A stretch of 64,000 bases of DNA from Cladopsammia gracilis (Eukaryota > Cnidaria > Anthozoa > Scleractinia > Dendrophylliidae): the NCBI GenBank assembly GCA_022457155.1, contig JAJGOT010000001.1, forward strand, positions 2,656,001 through 2,720,000. The letters run 5' to 3'. Under the pieces are notes generated by a model, which was not told where the DNA came from, did not search any database, and saw nothing but the letters and a program-made list of their open reading frames with translations. Of the stretch, positions 1 to 9,831 are shown piece by piece; the stretch's first letter is position 1, and the number at the start of each line of letters is the position of its first letter. Position numbers and translations under genes: made by a program.

Positions 1-584
1 AAAGCTGCAGTCTCCTTATTTGCATGGGCTCGGTTCGCGAACATGTCTCTAAAAAAGAGTCTGGAGAGTGTCAGGGATTTCAGTGCAGTAGGACTGGGGT
101 GTATTTTTTTTAGTCTCGATGCTAAGACTCGCGAACATCAGAACTTCACGCCATCCTCACATATGCGCTAAAATATTTTTAAGAAAGACACTGTTTTGTT
201 GTTTTTTAGGAGATATGAATTGCATAAAGAGTAATATATGGGTTCAATAGGCCGTGGTTGTACAGTTTTGAACTTTTACCGAGGCAAATATAAAATTTAC
301 CTGGGTAAAGTGGTTTTCTACGTGTAACTGCTTTTACCTAGGTGCGTTTTCTAGGTCACGCCATGAAAAACAATAAAAAGTTTCCAAAATAAAAGGGTCG
401 GTTTGTTTTCCCAGGCAAACCAACCAATGAAATGCCGAGTTTTGACAACGAGTTTCATTGTCGTTTCAGTTCATGCTAATGAAACGCATATTATCAAACT
501 GTTTTATGCAATAAAAGTTATAGTTATTTTGTTCTGAATTACACACGTGGATAAATCGTTGACGTGGAAAACTGACCTGTCCTA

Positions 585-1150
585 AAGCCTCGGTACGTGT
601 AACCGACTCTACCCGGGTAAATGTAAAGCCAAAGTAAATTAACCTATTTTATGTAGTAGGTAAAAGTACTACGCGAAACCGACTCTACCTGGGTAAATGT
701 AAAGCCGAGGTAAATTAACCTATTTTATCTAGTAGGTAAAAGTACTACGTGTAACCGACTCTACCTGGGTAAATGCATGTAAAGCCAGAGTAAATTAACC
801 TATTTTATGTAGTAGGTAAAAGTACTACGTCTAACCGACTCTGCCTGGGTGAATGTAAAGCCAAAGTAAATTAACCTATTTTATCTAGTTGCGTTCGAAG
901 AACGCAATCCTAATTTCGTGTTGGAGACAAATTTGAGATTTTTTGGTAGACGGTCTTCCAAATGGCCGCCCCTATTGGTTTTTTTCAGGGGCTCATTTCC
1001 GCCGGAAATTCCTTCGAACGCGTCTCCATGATCTGTGATTACTGCTAGTACGTAAAAGTATACGTGTAACCGACTCTACCTGGGTAAATGTAAAGCCGAA
1101 GTAAATTAACCTTTTTTATCTAGTAGGTAAAAGTACTACGTGTAACCGTG
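585..1150 (+). repeat. 76-bp tandem repeat array
   Basis: About six units of roughly 76 bp, each carrying GTAACCGACTCTACCTGGGT and AGTAGGTAAAAGTACTAC. The gene 2 flank (57,715-58,195) has about six to seven units, whereas the gene 1 flank (28,610-28,695) has a single unit. The number has therefore changed since the flanks duplicated. Confidence 0.85.
888..1046. mobile_element. Short insertion inside the 76-bp array
   Basis: About 160 bp starting near TTGCGTTCGAAGAACGC and ending near GTGATTACTGC interrupt the 76-bp array. The interruption is absent from the equivalent array at 57.7-58.2 kb. It contains the inverted motif GCGTTCGAAG / CCTTCGAACGC. Family not recognised. Confidence 0.45.
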
Positions 1151-1879
1151 GCTAATAAAACTAAACAACTCATCAGGTTGAATTAGTTAAATTTTCCATG
1201 CTTCGTTAATATTTTTATAGGTGTTTTGTCGTGGCAAAAGTTAAAGAAATACAAATATTTACGAAAAGTCGGATTTAGTTATGGTGGTTATTGTATGTTT
1301 TCAGTTTTCCAAGATTTTTACCGGATTCTTATCCTGAGCGTAGGTCTCGTGCTCTTAGCCACGAATAAATTGAAAACACAAAAGTTAGTAAATAAACGTT
1401 AGTGTTATGGGCTAACTGAATTCTTTACATGTTTTTTTTCCTCTTCTTTTCCTTTCTTCTCGTTTTCTTTCTGCCTTTCTCAGTAGCGGGAGGCGGGGAT
1501 GGGGGCGCTGGGGGTATCGGGAGGTGGTAGGGTTTTCATGTTTTTTAACTCTACAGTATAGAATCTCGCCCTCGGTTAACTGAAAGAAGTTTCCTCTGCT
1601 TTGCTTTATTCACTTTATTTCATTCTGGATGACTTTCATTTCAATCTGAATGTGTTTCGAATTATCGTTGACTCGGGAGATTTTAGTGGACACGGTGGTG
1701 GCATAGATGTAATGTCGGGTCTGTATATGGCTACCCCTGCATAGATTGTTGTGGTTTATTTTACTATCGCTGGTTTGCATTCGTTTTTCTACATGATAGA
1801 AAGGGAGCAAGAAGAGCAAAGCTATTTGACTAAGTAAACAACCGATAGCTTCAATCAGCCGGACAAAACTGAAAGCAAA

Positions 1880-3390
1880 GCTACTTGTCTAAGGACTCGA
1901 GAAGCCGATAGCTTTAATCTACAGTACTGAAGTGGAACAAAGCTTTATGTCTAAGGACTACAACAACCGATAGCTTCAATCTGCAGTACTGAAGTGGAAC
2001 AAAACTTTATGTCTAAGGACTACAACAACCGATAGCTTCAATCTGCAGTACTGAAGTGGAACAAAACTTCTTGTCTAAGGACTACAACAACCGATAGCTT
2101 CAATCTGCAGTACTAAAGTGTAACAAAGCTTCTTGTCTAAGGAATACAACAACCGATAGCTTCAATCTGCAATACTAAAGTGGAACAAAGCTTCTTGTCT
2201 AAGGACTACAACAACCGATAGCTTCAATCTGCAATACTGAAGTGTAACAAAGCTTCTTGTCTCAGGACTACAACAACCGATAGCTTCAATCTGCAGTCCT
2301 GAAGTGAAACAAAGCTTCTTGTCTAAGGACTACAACAACCGATAGCTTCAATCTGCAGTACTGAAGTGGAACAAAGCTTCTTGTCTAAGGACTACAACAA
2401 CCGATAGCTTCAATCTGCAGTACTAAAGTGTAACAAAGCTTCTTGTCTCAGGACTACAACAACCGATAGCTTCAATCTGCAGTACTGAAGTGAAACAAAG
2501 CTTCTTGTCTAAGGACTACAACAACCGATAGCTTCAATCTGCAGTACTGAAGTGTAACAAAGCTTCTTGTCTAAGGACTACAACAACCGATAGCTTCAAT
2601 CTGCAGTACTAAAGTGTAACAAAGCTTCTTGTCTAAGGACTACAACAACCGATAGCTTCAATCTGCAGTACTGAAGTGGAACAAAGTTTCTTGTCTAAGG
2701 ACTACAACAACCGATACTGAGCTTCAATCTGCAGTACTGAAGTGAAACAAAGCTTCTTGTCTCAGGACTACAACAACCGATAGCTTCAATCTGCAGTACT
2801 AAAGTGGAACAAAACTTCTTGTCTAAGGACTACAACAACGATAGCTTCAATCTGCAGTACTGAAGTGTAACAAAGCTTCTTGTCTAAGGACTACAACAAC
2901 CGATAGCTTCAATCTGCAGTACTGAAGTGGAACAAAGCTTCTTGTCTCAGGACTACAACAACCGATAGCTTCAATCTGCAGTACTAAAGTGGAACAAAAC
3001 TTCTTGTCTAAGGACTACAACAACGATAGCTTCAATCTGCAGTACTGAAGTGTAACAAAGCTTCTTGTCTAAGGACTACAACAACCGATAGCTTCAATCT
3101 GCAGTACTGAAGTGAAACAAAGCTTCTTGTCTAAGGACTACAACAACCGATAGCTTCAATCTGCAATACTGAAGTGAAACAAAGCTTCTTGTCTAAGGAC
3201 TACAACAACCGATAGCTTCAATCTGCAGTACTGAAGTGAAACAAAGCTTCTTGTCTAAGGACTACAACACAGATAGCTTCAATCTGCAGTACTAAAGTGG
3301 AACAAAGCTTCTTGTCTAAGGACTACAACAACCGATAGCTTCAATCTGCAGTACTAAAGTGGAACAAAGCTTCTTGTCTAAGGACTACAA
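1880..3390 (+). repeat. 62-bp satellite, block 1
   Basis: About 24 head-to-tail copies of a 62-bp unit containing CAACCGATAGCTTCAATCTG, CAGTACTGAAGTGGAACAAA and GCTTCTTGTCTAAGGACTAC. Spacing between successive CAACCGAT motifs is 62 bp. Variation is mostly single-base (GAAGTG/AAAGTG, GGAAC/GTAAC/GAAAC). Any open frame across it is a by-product of the repeat. Confidence 0.95.
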
Positions 3391-3512
3391 TTAACTATTA
3401 TAGCGCGAAAGCGCGCGTGATATCGCCTAATACTTAGCCGACGAGGCCGTAGGCCGATTCGGCTAAAATTAGGCGATATCACGCAAGCTTGAGCGTTATA
3501 ATAGTTTTATAA
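3391..3512. repeat. Long palindrome at the end of element A
   Basis: Arms around TATTATAGCGC, GTGATATCGCCTAAT and TTAGCCGA are followed by their reverse complements, the centre lying in a short GGCC/GGCC spacer. As single-stranded DNA or RNA this would form a hairpin of about 50 bp. The same palindrome closes element B at 60,430-60,547. Confidence 0.8.
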
Positions 3513-4131
3513 TTCAACACATTGATAACAAAGCACAGTTTGAAGAAAAAATATCGCCGACAAGCCTTTTATTTAAAAAAAGCTTACAGATGTTTTACCG
3601 CGCGAAACTTGCAACATCACACAGTTCATGAATGAAAGTGGCGCCTTTGTCAATATTGTGCAAGCTTGAACACTATAACTGTTTTATAATTCAACACATT
3701 GATAACAAATCACAGTTTCGAGAAAAATTCATTGAGATATACAACCTTTCATTAAGTAAAAAGGCTAACAACAATATTTTACCTCGCACCATTTCTTAAA
3801 CAACAAGCAGTGAATGCCGAAACTTTTGCCAAGCTAAAATTAATTTAGCGTACACAATCAGTTGAGCGTTTCTACGAAGAGCTTTCGTCTACTCAAAGAA
3901 CGGGACAGAGTAGTGACTACAAGAATTAAAACACAGTAAAATGGCATAGAATGTCTTAGTTACAAGTGTTTCGTATCTTAAAAAGTTCAATTCAGAATCA
4001 AAACAAATTGAACAAACACACGGCTACGAACCTAAACATAGCGGCGAAAAGTCGGAAAGAACTGCAGCGTGGACAGTAAGCTTACAAAAATTCACAGCTA
4101 AAGGATACAAGAAACGGTTAAAACATCGTAC

Positions 4132-4164
4132 CTGTAGTTGATTTGGCTTTTTAGTCCCTTCCAT
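4132..4164 (-). other. Candidate first coding exon, 11 codons, in element A
   Basis: On the minus strand an ATG opens an 11-codon frame (MEGTKKPNQLQ) ending exactly at a CAG/GTACG splice-donor-like site. Element B has the same exon with one extra codon (MEGTSKKPNQLQ) and the same donor. The 3-bp length difference keeps the frame. This may be a captured promoter and first exon; no downstream exon can be identified, so function is unknown. Confidence 0.35.
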
Positions 4165-4672
4165 AAGCACCAAATTTTCAAACATCGAAGTACGTACGAG
4201 CTGAGTCGATCTACAAACTTGGAATGCTCGTTTTTAGCTCCCACAGCCGTAATGACGAGATCAGAAACTTTTCTGAGAAAACATCAAGTCTATATCATAT
4301 TCCAGAGGTGATTACCAAAGGAATTTTACGGAAATTGTGTTCCCAGTTCATTCACTTCTTGTCGAGCAGTTAAACTTTGAACCAGTTTTCATTCATCACT
4401 GCGACCGCGACAACGCGCCTTTTTTGTCCAATCATGTGAACAGTATTTTCTCTTTTCTTTTCTTCTCTTCTTTCTTTCTTTTCCTTTTTTTAACTAATAG
4501 TTCACGCACTTTTTCGCCAAAAAAAAACACGAAATTGCAGGCAGCAGTCATTTTAACTTTCCTTTAAAATGCGAAATTTACCGCCATCGCTGGTTATACG
4601 TCATGTAGACATAACGCATATCGATAACTTTTTTACCATATTTGGGCAGTGTATCAATGTGTTGAATTATAA

Positions 4673-5555
4673 CAACCGATAGCTTCAATCTGCAGTACTA
4701 AAGTGTAACAAAGCTTCTTGTCTCAGGACTACAACAACCGATAGCTTCAATCTGCAATACTGAAGTGTAACAAAGCTTCTTGTCTAAGGACTACAACAAC
4801 CGATAGCTTCAATCTGCAGTACTGAAGTGAAACAAAGCTTTATGTCTAAGGACTACAACAACCGATAGCTTCAATCTGCAGTACTAAAGTGTAACAAAGC
4901 TTCTTGTCTAAGGACTACAACAACCGATAGCTTCAATCTGCAGTACTGAAGTGGAACAAAGCTTCTTGTCTAAGGACTACAACAACCGATACTGAGCTTC
5001 AATCTGCAGTACTGAAGTGTAACAAAGCTTCTTGTCTAAGGACTACAACAACCGATAGCTTCAATCTGCAGTACTGAAGTGGAACAAAGCTTCTTGTCTA
5101 AGGACTACAACAACCGATACTGAGCTTCAATCTGCAGTACTAAAGTGGAACAAAGCTTCTTGTCTAAGGACTACAACAACCGATAGCTTCAATCTGCAGT
5201 ACTAAAGTGGAACAAAGCTTCTTGTCTAAAGACCTACAACAACCGATAGCTTCAATCTGCAGTACTGAAGTGGAACAAAGCTTTATGTCTAAGGACCTAC
5301 AACAACCGATAGCTTCGATCTGCAGTACTGAAGTGAAACAAAGCTTCTTGTCTAAGGACCTACAACAACCGATAGCTTCAATCTGCAGTACTAAAGTGGA
5401 ACAAAGCTTCTTGTCTAAGGACTACAACAACCGATAGCTTCAATCTGCAGTACTAAAGTGTAACAAAGCTTCTTGTCTCAGGACTACAACAACCGATAGC
5501 TTCAATCTGCAATACTGAAGTGAAACAAAGCTTCTTGTCTCAGGACTCGAACCAC
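4673..5555 (+). repeat. 62-bp satellite, block 2
   Basis: About 14 further units of the same 62-bp satellite in the same orientation as block 1. Four units between 5,200 and 5,400 have an additional C (GACCTACAAC), giving 63-bp spacing and a short open frame that is not a gene. Confidence 0.95.
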
Positions 5556-5620
5556 CATCCTTCAGGTCTCACGCGATAATCACCAAGTCCTGTTCACCTT
5601 TTCGCTGTATGCAGATGGTC
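5545..5620 (-). other. tRNA-like / SINE-like fragment with a pol III B-box
   Basis: The minus strand contains GGTTCGAGTCC, an exact RNA polymerase III B-box, preceded by TGGTGATTATCGCG, which loosely resembles an A-box. The T-stem does not pair properly because the satellite begins inside it, so this is not an intact tRNA. The same junction exists at 63,440-63,515. It may be a tRNA-derived SINE remnant that borders the satellite. Confidence 0.3.
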
Positions 5621-6510
5621 TGGATGCTGGGGTGCTGAAAACTCGGTCATCCGTTAAATTTTCGACCATATCTCAGCTTTCAATTAAATTATAATCTATT
5701 TTACGACTACCAGTTATTTTTGACAGATCTCAAATGTTAGCTAACAGTTTTAAAAAATGCGGCATTTCTCAGCTTACAGGTAAAATTTGGGCCAGTTCTA
5801 AATTGACAGTTAAACCCATCCAGGTAATTTCTTTACCTCGTCTCTGGGCGCACCTTGTCTTACTACGTATGCAGTTGTGCGACAGGTTCGAGTAAGAAGA
5901 TGGCAACGTTCCCACAACACCCTACGCTCCCTGTTTTCCCGGGCTTTGCCAGCGCGCTGGGGGCGATTTAGGTATAGGTTGTAATCCCAGCAATAATGTA
6001 AAAAGGAAACTCCGTACTGCTTTATACAGAAGGGCAGGGAAAGTGATGTACTTAGTTCAAATCTAAAGTCGCACAGAATTGGACATGACCGAAAAGAATA
6101 GTACGTAAGGCCATGGCGTGCCAACCGGGAATGTAAGTTATCACAAGTTGGAAACTTGCGAGAACTGAGTTTAATTTACCATTCGAGGAACACTAAGCCT
6201 TTAACAGAACTTCAGTGCGACTCTTGTTTGACAGCCGTTTTATACCTGACTCAGGAGACCACAGTGTGGTGACTTTTGCTTCGCAGGGTTCTATATCTGT
6301 TTAACTTGAGGGAGGAGCCGGGGGAGGGGGTGTCATTATGTCTGGGGCGTTTTGTCTTGGGGGCGTATTGACTGGTTAGCTATTTCATTGGATAAATGAA
6401 CTTTTTTTTGAAGGTTAAGACCATAGAAAGTTACAAAGTTTCACACTTCTATAAAGAATGTACCTATCAGGAGCCTATTGGCCTCTGACTTACAAGTAAA
6501 ATGTATGGAA
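5556..6510. repeat. Satellite-distal duplicated flank
   Basis: 5,556-5,860 and 6,325-6,640 match 63,440-63,765 and 63,765-64,000. The 455 bp between (5,861-6,325) are missing in the second copy, where the sequence joins directly after CGCACCTTGTCTT. I see no gene in this stretch; the open frames are short and lack recognisable domains. Confidence 0.7.
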
Positions 6511-6928
6511 CAGAACCTCGATATAACGAAATCCTCGTTATAACGAACACAATCCGGCAGCACAAACGTAAAATCTACCCCGATATAACGAATAAATGTC
6601 AACGCGCGACAAAAGATGAATGCGGAACAGACCAACAGTGTGTTTAAAGGGGAAAAGGTATAACCTGTACAGTTTTCCAGTACCGTAGTTATATGTACAG
6701 TGTACTGTAGTTTCATACAGGCACTAAAGTACAAATGTTATTTATTCAGATCCGGAAATACGTAATACCGTTACAAAACAATTATTTACTGTACCTCGAT
6801 ATAACGAACAATTTGGTTGTTTTTCCGCAAATTCGTTAATAACTAGGTTTTCGATATAACGGAGCCTTGATATAACGAACCAATTTCCCCAGTTCCTTGG
6901 CACTTCGTTAAATCGAGGTTTCACTGTA
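6511..6928. mobile_element. Tigger/pogo-like MITE remnants
   Basis: Repeated CCTCGATATAACGAA termini and the end TTCGTTAAATCGAGGTTTCA are the classical terminal sequence of pogo/Tigger-type Tc1-mariner MITEs. At least two pieces are present: one from about 6,511, and a complete small one at about 6,787-6,928. Confidence 0.7.
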
Positions 6929-7073
6929 AATTGATGCTCAAGTTTTCAACGTTAGTTATACTGTCAGTTTTTTTCTTCGCTTCCAAAATCGCCTGCAAGC
7001 TACCAACACGCTCGTTCTCATTTTTAGCGAAAACCTGGAGGGGCTTGAACCTTGGTTGTTACAGTGGTCTCGT

Positions 7074-7265
7074 TAATAGGCCATTTGCACGATGGCGTCA
7101 TTTGACTACAACTACCAGAATTCATTTCGTTTTTCCTTTCTTATTTAAATTTTGTAATCCCAGTGCGGTTTAAATAACAATAGCCCTAATTTGCACTACA
7201 AAACAAAAAACTGAAGGATTCTGGTAGTTGTAGTCATATGACGTCATCGTGCAAATGGCCTATTA
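7074..7265. mobile_element. 192-bp MITE
   Basis: Terminal inverted repeats of about 46 bp begin TAATAGGCCATTTGCACGAT on the left and are mirrored on the right. The element has no coding capacity. Confidence 0.85.
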
Positions 7266-7359
7266 GCAAACAATGAATTGCAGGTAACAACACGAAAAAA
7301 GCAAGTGATACACTCAAACACCAACCCCGCGGTCTGGCCGGTACCTTGCCCATGCGTAC

Positions 7360-7412
7360 AGTCATCACCCTGGCAGTGGTAGCCATCGACAGCCGTTTCC
7401 CATGCCGTGGGA
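7360..7412 (-). ncRNA. Decayed hammerhead-ribozyme-like motif
   Basis: Read on the minus strand, GCCATC and GATGGC pair as stem I around CCCA...TGGG (stem II) and AAACGGCTGTC (3' core and cleavage triplet GTC). The conserved GATGAG of the 5' core is missing, so it should be inactive. It lies in inverted orientation to the better motif at 7,472-7,530, with which it shares GGCAGTGG/CCACTGCC sequences. Confidence 0.35.
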
Positions 7413-7471
7413 GGATGGCCGTACCACATGTGTCATGTGGAGCTGGCTGATCTTAAATGCGACCCTGCCTG

Positions 7472-7530
7472 GCTACGCCATGCTGATGAGTCTTAACTGG
7501 TACGAAACAGCTGTCCATGTGTCCATGGCT
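7472..7530 (+). ncRNA. Hammerhead ribozyme motif (type I, short stem III)
   Basis: The core CTGATGAG (7,483-7,490) is followed by a short stem-loop (GTC ... G-AC with one bulged T), then CGAAAC (7,503-7,508) and AGCTGTC ending at the cleavage cytidine, 7,515. Stem I is CATG (7,479-7,482) with CATG (7,516-7,519). Stem III is the self-complementary ACAGCTGT with no real loop, as in hammerheads of Penelope-like elements and retrozymes, which are thought to act as dimers. All invariant core bases that I can check are present. No host retroelement frame is recognisable nearby. Confidence 0.6.
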
Positions 7531-7545
7531 GCCACTGCCAGCCGG

Positions 7546-8430
7546 CGATATGGCTGTAAAAGTAACGTCAAAAAGTTGTGGCCGCTAATAAATCCCGAAA
7601 GTAGCGAGCAAAATGATATGAAGATGACATGCCGTATATTTGGTCAAAGCAGGCTGAGTGCGCCTAAGAATGTGTGGTTTCAAGGAGGAAGAATAGAAAT
7701 TCCTAGCTTGTTAATGTGAAATCAGTACGTGTCAAGAAAGGAGATAAAGTGCTCAGAAGACTCAGAAAACTGAGACTGACACGGTCCAGACATGAAGAAC
7801 TCGCCCATGTGGCAGCAACAAGAAACTGGAACTATATGAATTTCATTTCGCTTTTTAAAAACTGTTTTTACGAATTTCCGTCATTAATTTCGGAAAAAGA
7901 GAAAAAATCATCAATTCCCAAAATAATTAGTTCCATACGGTAAGCTATGCAGATATTTCCCCTCCTGTTAATTCGGAGAAAATATAATTTCCGGGGGGGA
8001 CCCCTTTGACTGCTTTATGTTTTACTCCTGGTATTCAAACATAACCATTTACTTACCGGTGGTCAAAGTTATCATTGTAAACTACAATTTTATTATTTGT
8101 TTTGTGAAAATTGTCAAAATTGTGGCGAATAACGAAATCCAACAACTTTATCAGTACAGCACAGTGTTTCTCAAATGACAACGAAGATGACATGACAAGA
8201 TCGAGTTGGTATTTTTTAGCCCCCGAGCCTAAGTTTTAGAGCGAATACATATCCGTTTTCAGGATGAAAAAGCTAAAAAAGCTCCTGAAAAACTTTAATA
8301 TGTGGGATGAAAATGTTCTACATGGAGGTGCACAAGGAGTTGAATTGTTATTTCAGTGTTGGTCAGTATTCACCATTGAAATGAGTCAATCAAAGGGATT
8401 TTACAAGGCTGCTTTGGTTGCACATTTCTA
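7546..8430. other. No recognisable gene
   Basis: Two overlapping short frames (7,402-7,719 and 7,716-7,943) have no recognisable domain, and the first runs through the ribozyme motif. I see only ordinary AT-rich sequence here, possibly the rest of a decayed ribozyme-bearing retroelement. Confidence 0.4.
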
Positions 8431-8497
8431 GCCAGTGTACAGATGCCCCTCGCTTCCGATTTTTTTTTTTTAGGGGAGGGGCGTCTGTACACAGGCT
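8430..8497. repeat. Small hairpin element
   Basis: AGCCAGTGTACAGATGCCCC is mirrored by GGGGCGTCTGTACACAGGCT around a T-run. Probably a tiny MITE. Confidence 0.6.
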
Positions 8498-8619
8498 ACA
8501 CATTTCTTACATTACTTATTAGATTGTACACGTACACAAAGTAACCTTTGATACGAAAATAGCAACAAGACGCTTCAGAAAACAAAGATCGATGTCATAA
8601 ATTGTGAGCCATTTCCGTC

Positions 8620-9097
8620 ACAGTCGGTTGACTTGATTGGGTTTGCTCTGCGCCAAAGATTTTTTCGCTTTTGTATACAAACTTTTTTGTTGGTTGTTGT
8701 CAACAACAAACGAAACGTTTCTTAAGATTTGCCTAAGAAGGCTTACATTGTTAAGACCATGCAGATTTGAAATTATCTTGTGGGTCATTTAGCGTGTTAA
8801 CCACAAACAAAAATCCTAAAGGGCAGAAGGTTAAGTAATCCATTGGATAAAGACTGCATAACCGGTCATAACCAGCCAGCAGATTCGCGTCACTCCCTAA
8901 AATACAACATTCAATATCCAGAATATTCCACGCACTGCTTTTATTTGTTACCTTTGCTCGTCTGGTGTTCGTCCCAAGTGAACAATCTGTGCTTGGTTTG
9001 ATCTGACCTGATACAAGCAAAAACTGCAAGTGTACCAAAGAAGAGTTGAAGGCGCTCCTTCCGCTTTGTGTTCGCCATTCAAGACATGGCTGACATG
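8620..9097 (+). promoter_or_regulatory. Candidate promoter and 5' leader exon of NLR gene 1
   Basis: This region is related to 37,945-39,367, upstream of NLR gene 2. Shared blocks include GCCAAAGATT.TTTCGCTTTT, ATATTCCACGCA.TGC, ATCTGTGCTTGGTTTGATCT and TTGAAGGCG. Both end at a splice-donor-like site followed by related intron sequence (ACATG/GTAAGATAA here; ACACG/GTAGGATAT there). A matching acceptor, CGGCTTTTAG, lies at 11,457, 20 bases before the ATG of gene 1. I infer a non-coding leader exon and shared promoter; transcription start is not visible. Confidence 0.45.
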
Positions 9098-9831
9098 GTA
9101 AGATAATATACTCTAAACCATTATTTTCCGGCGATAGTTATACTGTTGGAACCTTTAAAATATACTCCACCCCATTTGCTGGTAAAATGTAATCATTTAG
9201 CGATCATAAATTGAGTAAAATAACTTATATCTGTTAATTGAATTTCTCCTTCATTGCCAGACTCGGGTCGTCAAGTGACTCAGTGAGATGTGGAGAGTTG
9301 TGGGACTGAATTTTTCGGACTTGATTCTACTGTGTTCTATTGCTTATTCCAGACGTTAGGTATGTGGAGTGATTTTTCTAACTAAGGTCTAAGTCTTACT
9401 GTAGTCCATGACTGTCATCATCCTGAACAAAGCAACGACATTTGTCAGATTTGTTCTAAAAACGTAACATTTCTTGAAACAATATATGTCATGTCGACAT
9501 GGACTTCTGTAGATATTCAGTATTCCGTGTAATCAATAAAAAAGAAAGATCCAAAAAAGTCTGTAATACGGTGGGATCCCGATAGCTGGAACCGTGAAAT
9601 GAAACACGGAAATTGTTCGAGGAAAGTTCGTGTTATCTGAAGGTTATTAAATTCTACAGCAAGTACATTACATGATTTAAGTTCAGTGGCGAGAGTTTCG
9701 ATTATATGGAATTCGAATTATTGTATCAATTATTGTATCAATATTCTACAGTAACTGTATTTTAGGGTATTTTATGTTTGAAATTGTATATTGTATAGCA
9801 TGGGCCGCGGATCATTGAAGTTTAATTTCTC

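Larger units (their letters stand above)
1..1830 (+). repeat. 3' flank of an NLR gene, copy 0
   Basis: This stretch matches 57,115-58,610 (after gene 2) nearly base for base, and in pieces 25,339-25,675 plus 28,357-29,900 (after gene 1). In the other two copies the block starts about 25 bases after the NLR 3' end, so the window probably opens just downstream of a third NLR gene. Landmarks shared by all three are the palindromic motif GGTTCGCGAAC, the A-run followed by GTCTGGAGAG, and a run of GTAACCGACTCTACC repeats. I see no coding sequence in it. Confidence 0.8.
3391..4672 (-). mobile_element. 1.28-kb element A inserted in the satellite (reverse copy of 59,231-60,547)
   Basis: The satellite reads GGACTACAA before and CAACCGAT after, so the sequence between is a clean insertion with no visible target duplication. 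The same element lies in the opposite orientation at 59,231-60,547. Ends are TTAACTATTATAGCGC and GAATTATAA. The first ~120 bp form a long palindrome, and internal copies of AATTCAACACATTGATA lie near both ends. On the minus strand it carries a short exon-like ATG segment (4,132-4,164). The family is not recognised; absence of a target duplication argues against a simple cut-and-paste transposon. Confidence 0.75.

Noticed and set aside
5207..5437. Repetitive protein (FLSKDLQQPIASICSTEVEQ units)
   Set aside because: Open only because four satellite units are 63 bp long; no start context or neighbouring exon supports a gene.
5545..5620. Intact tRNA gene
   Set aside because: A B-box is present but the T-stem and acceptor stem do not pair.
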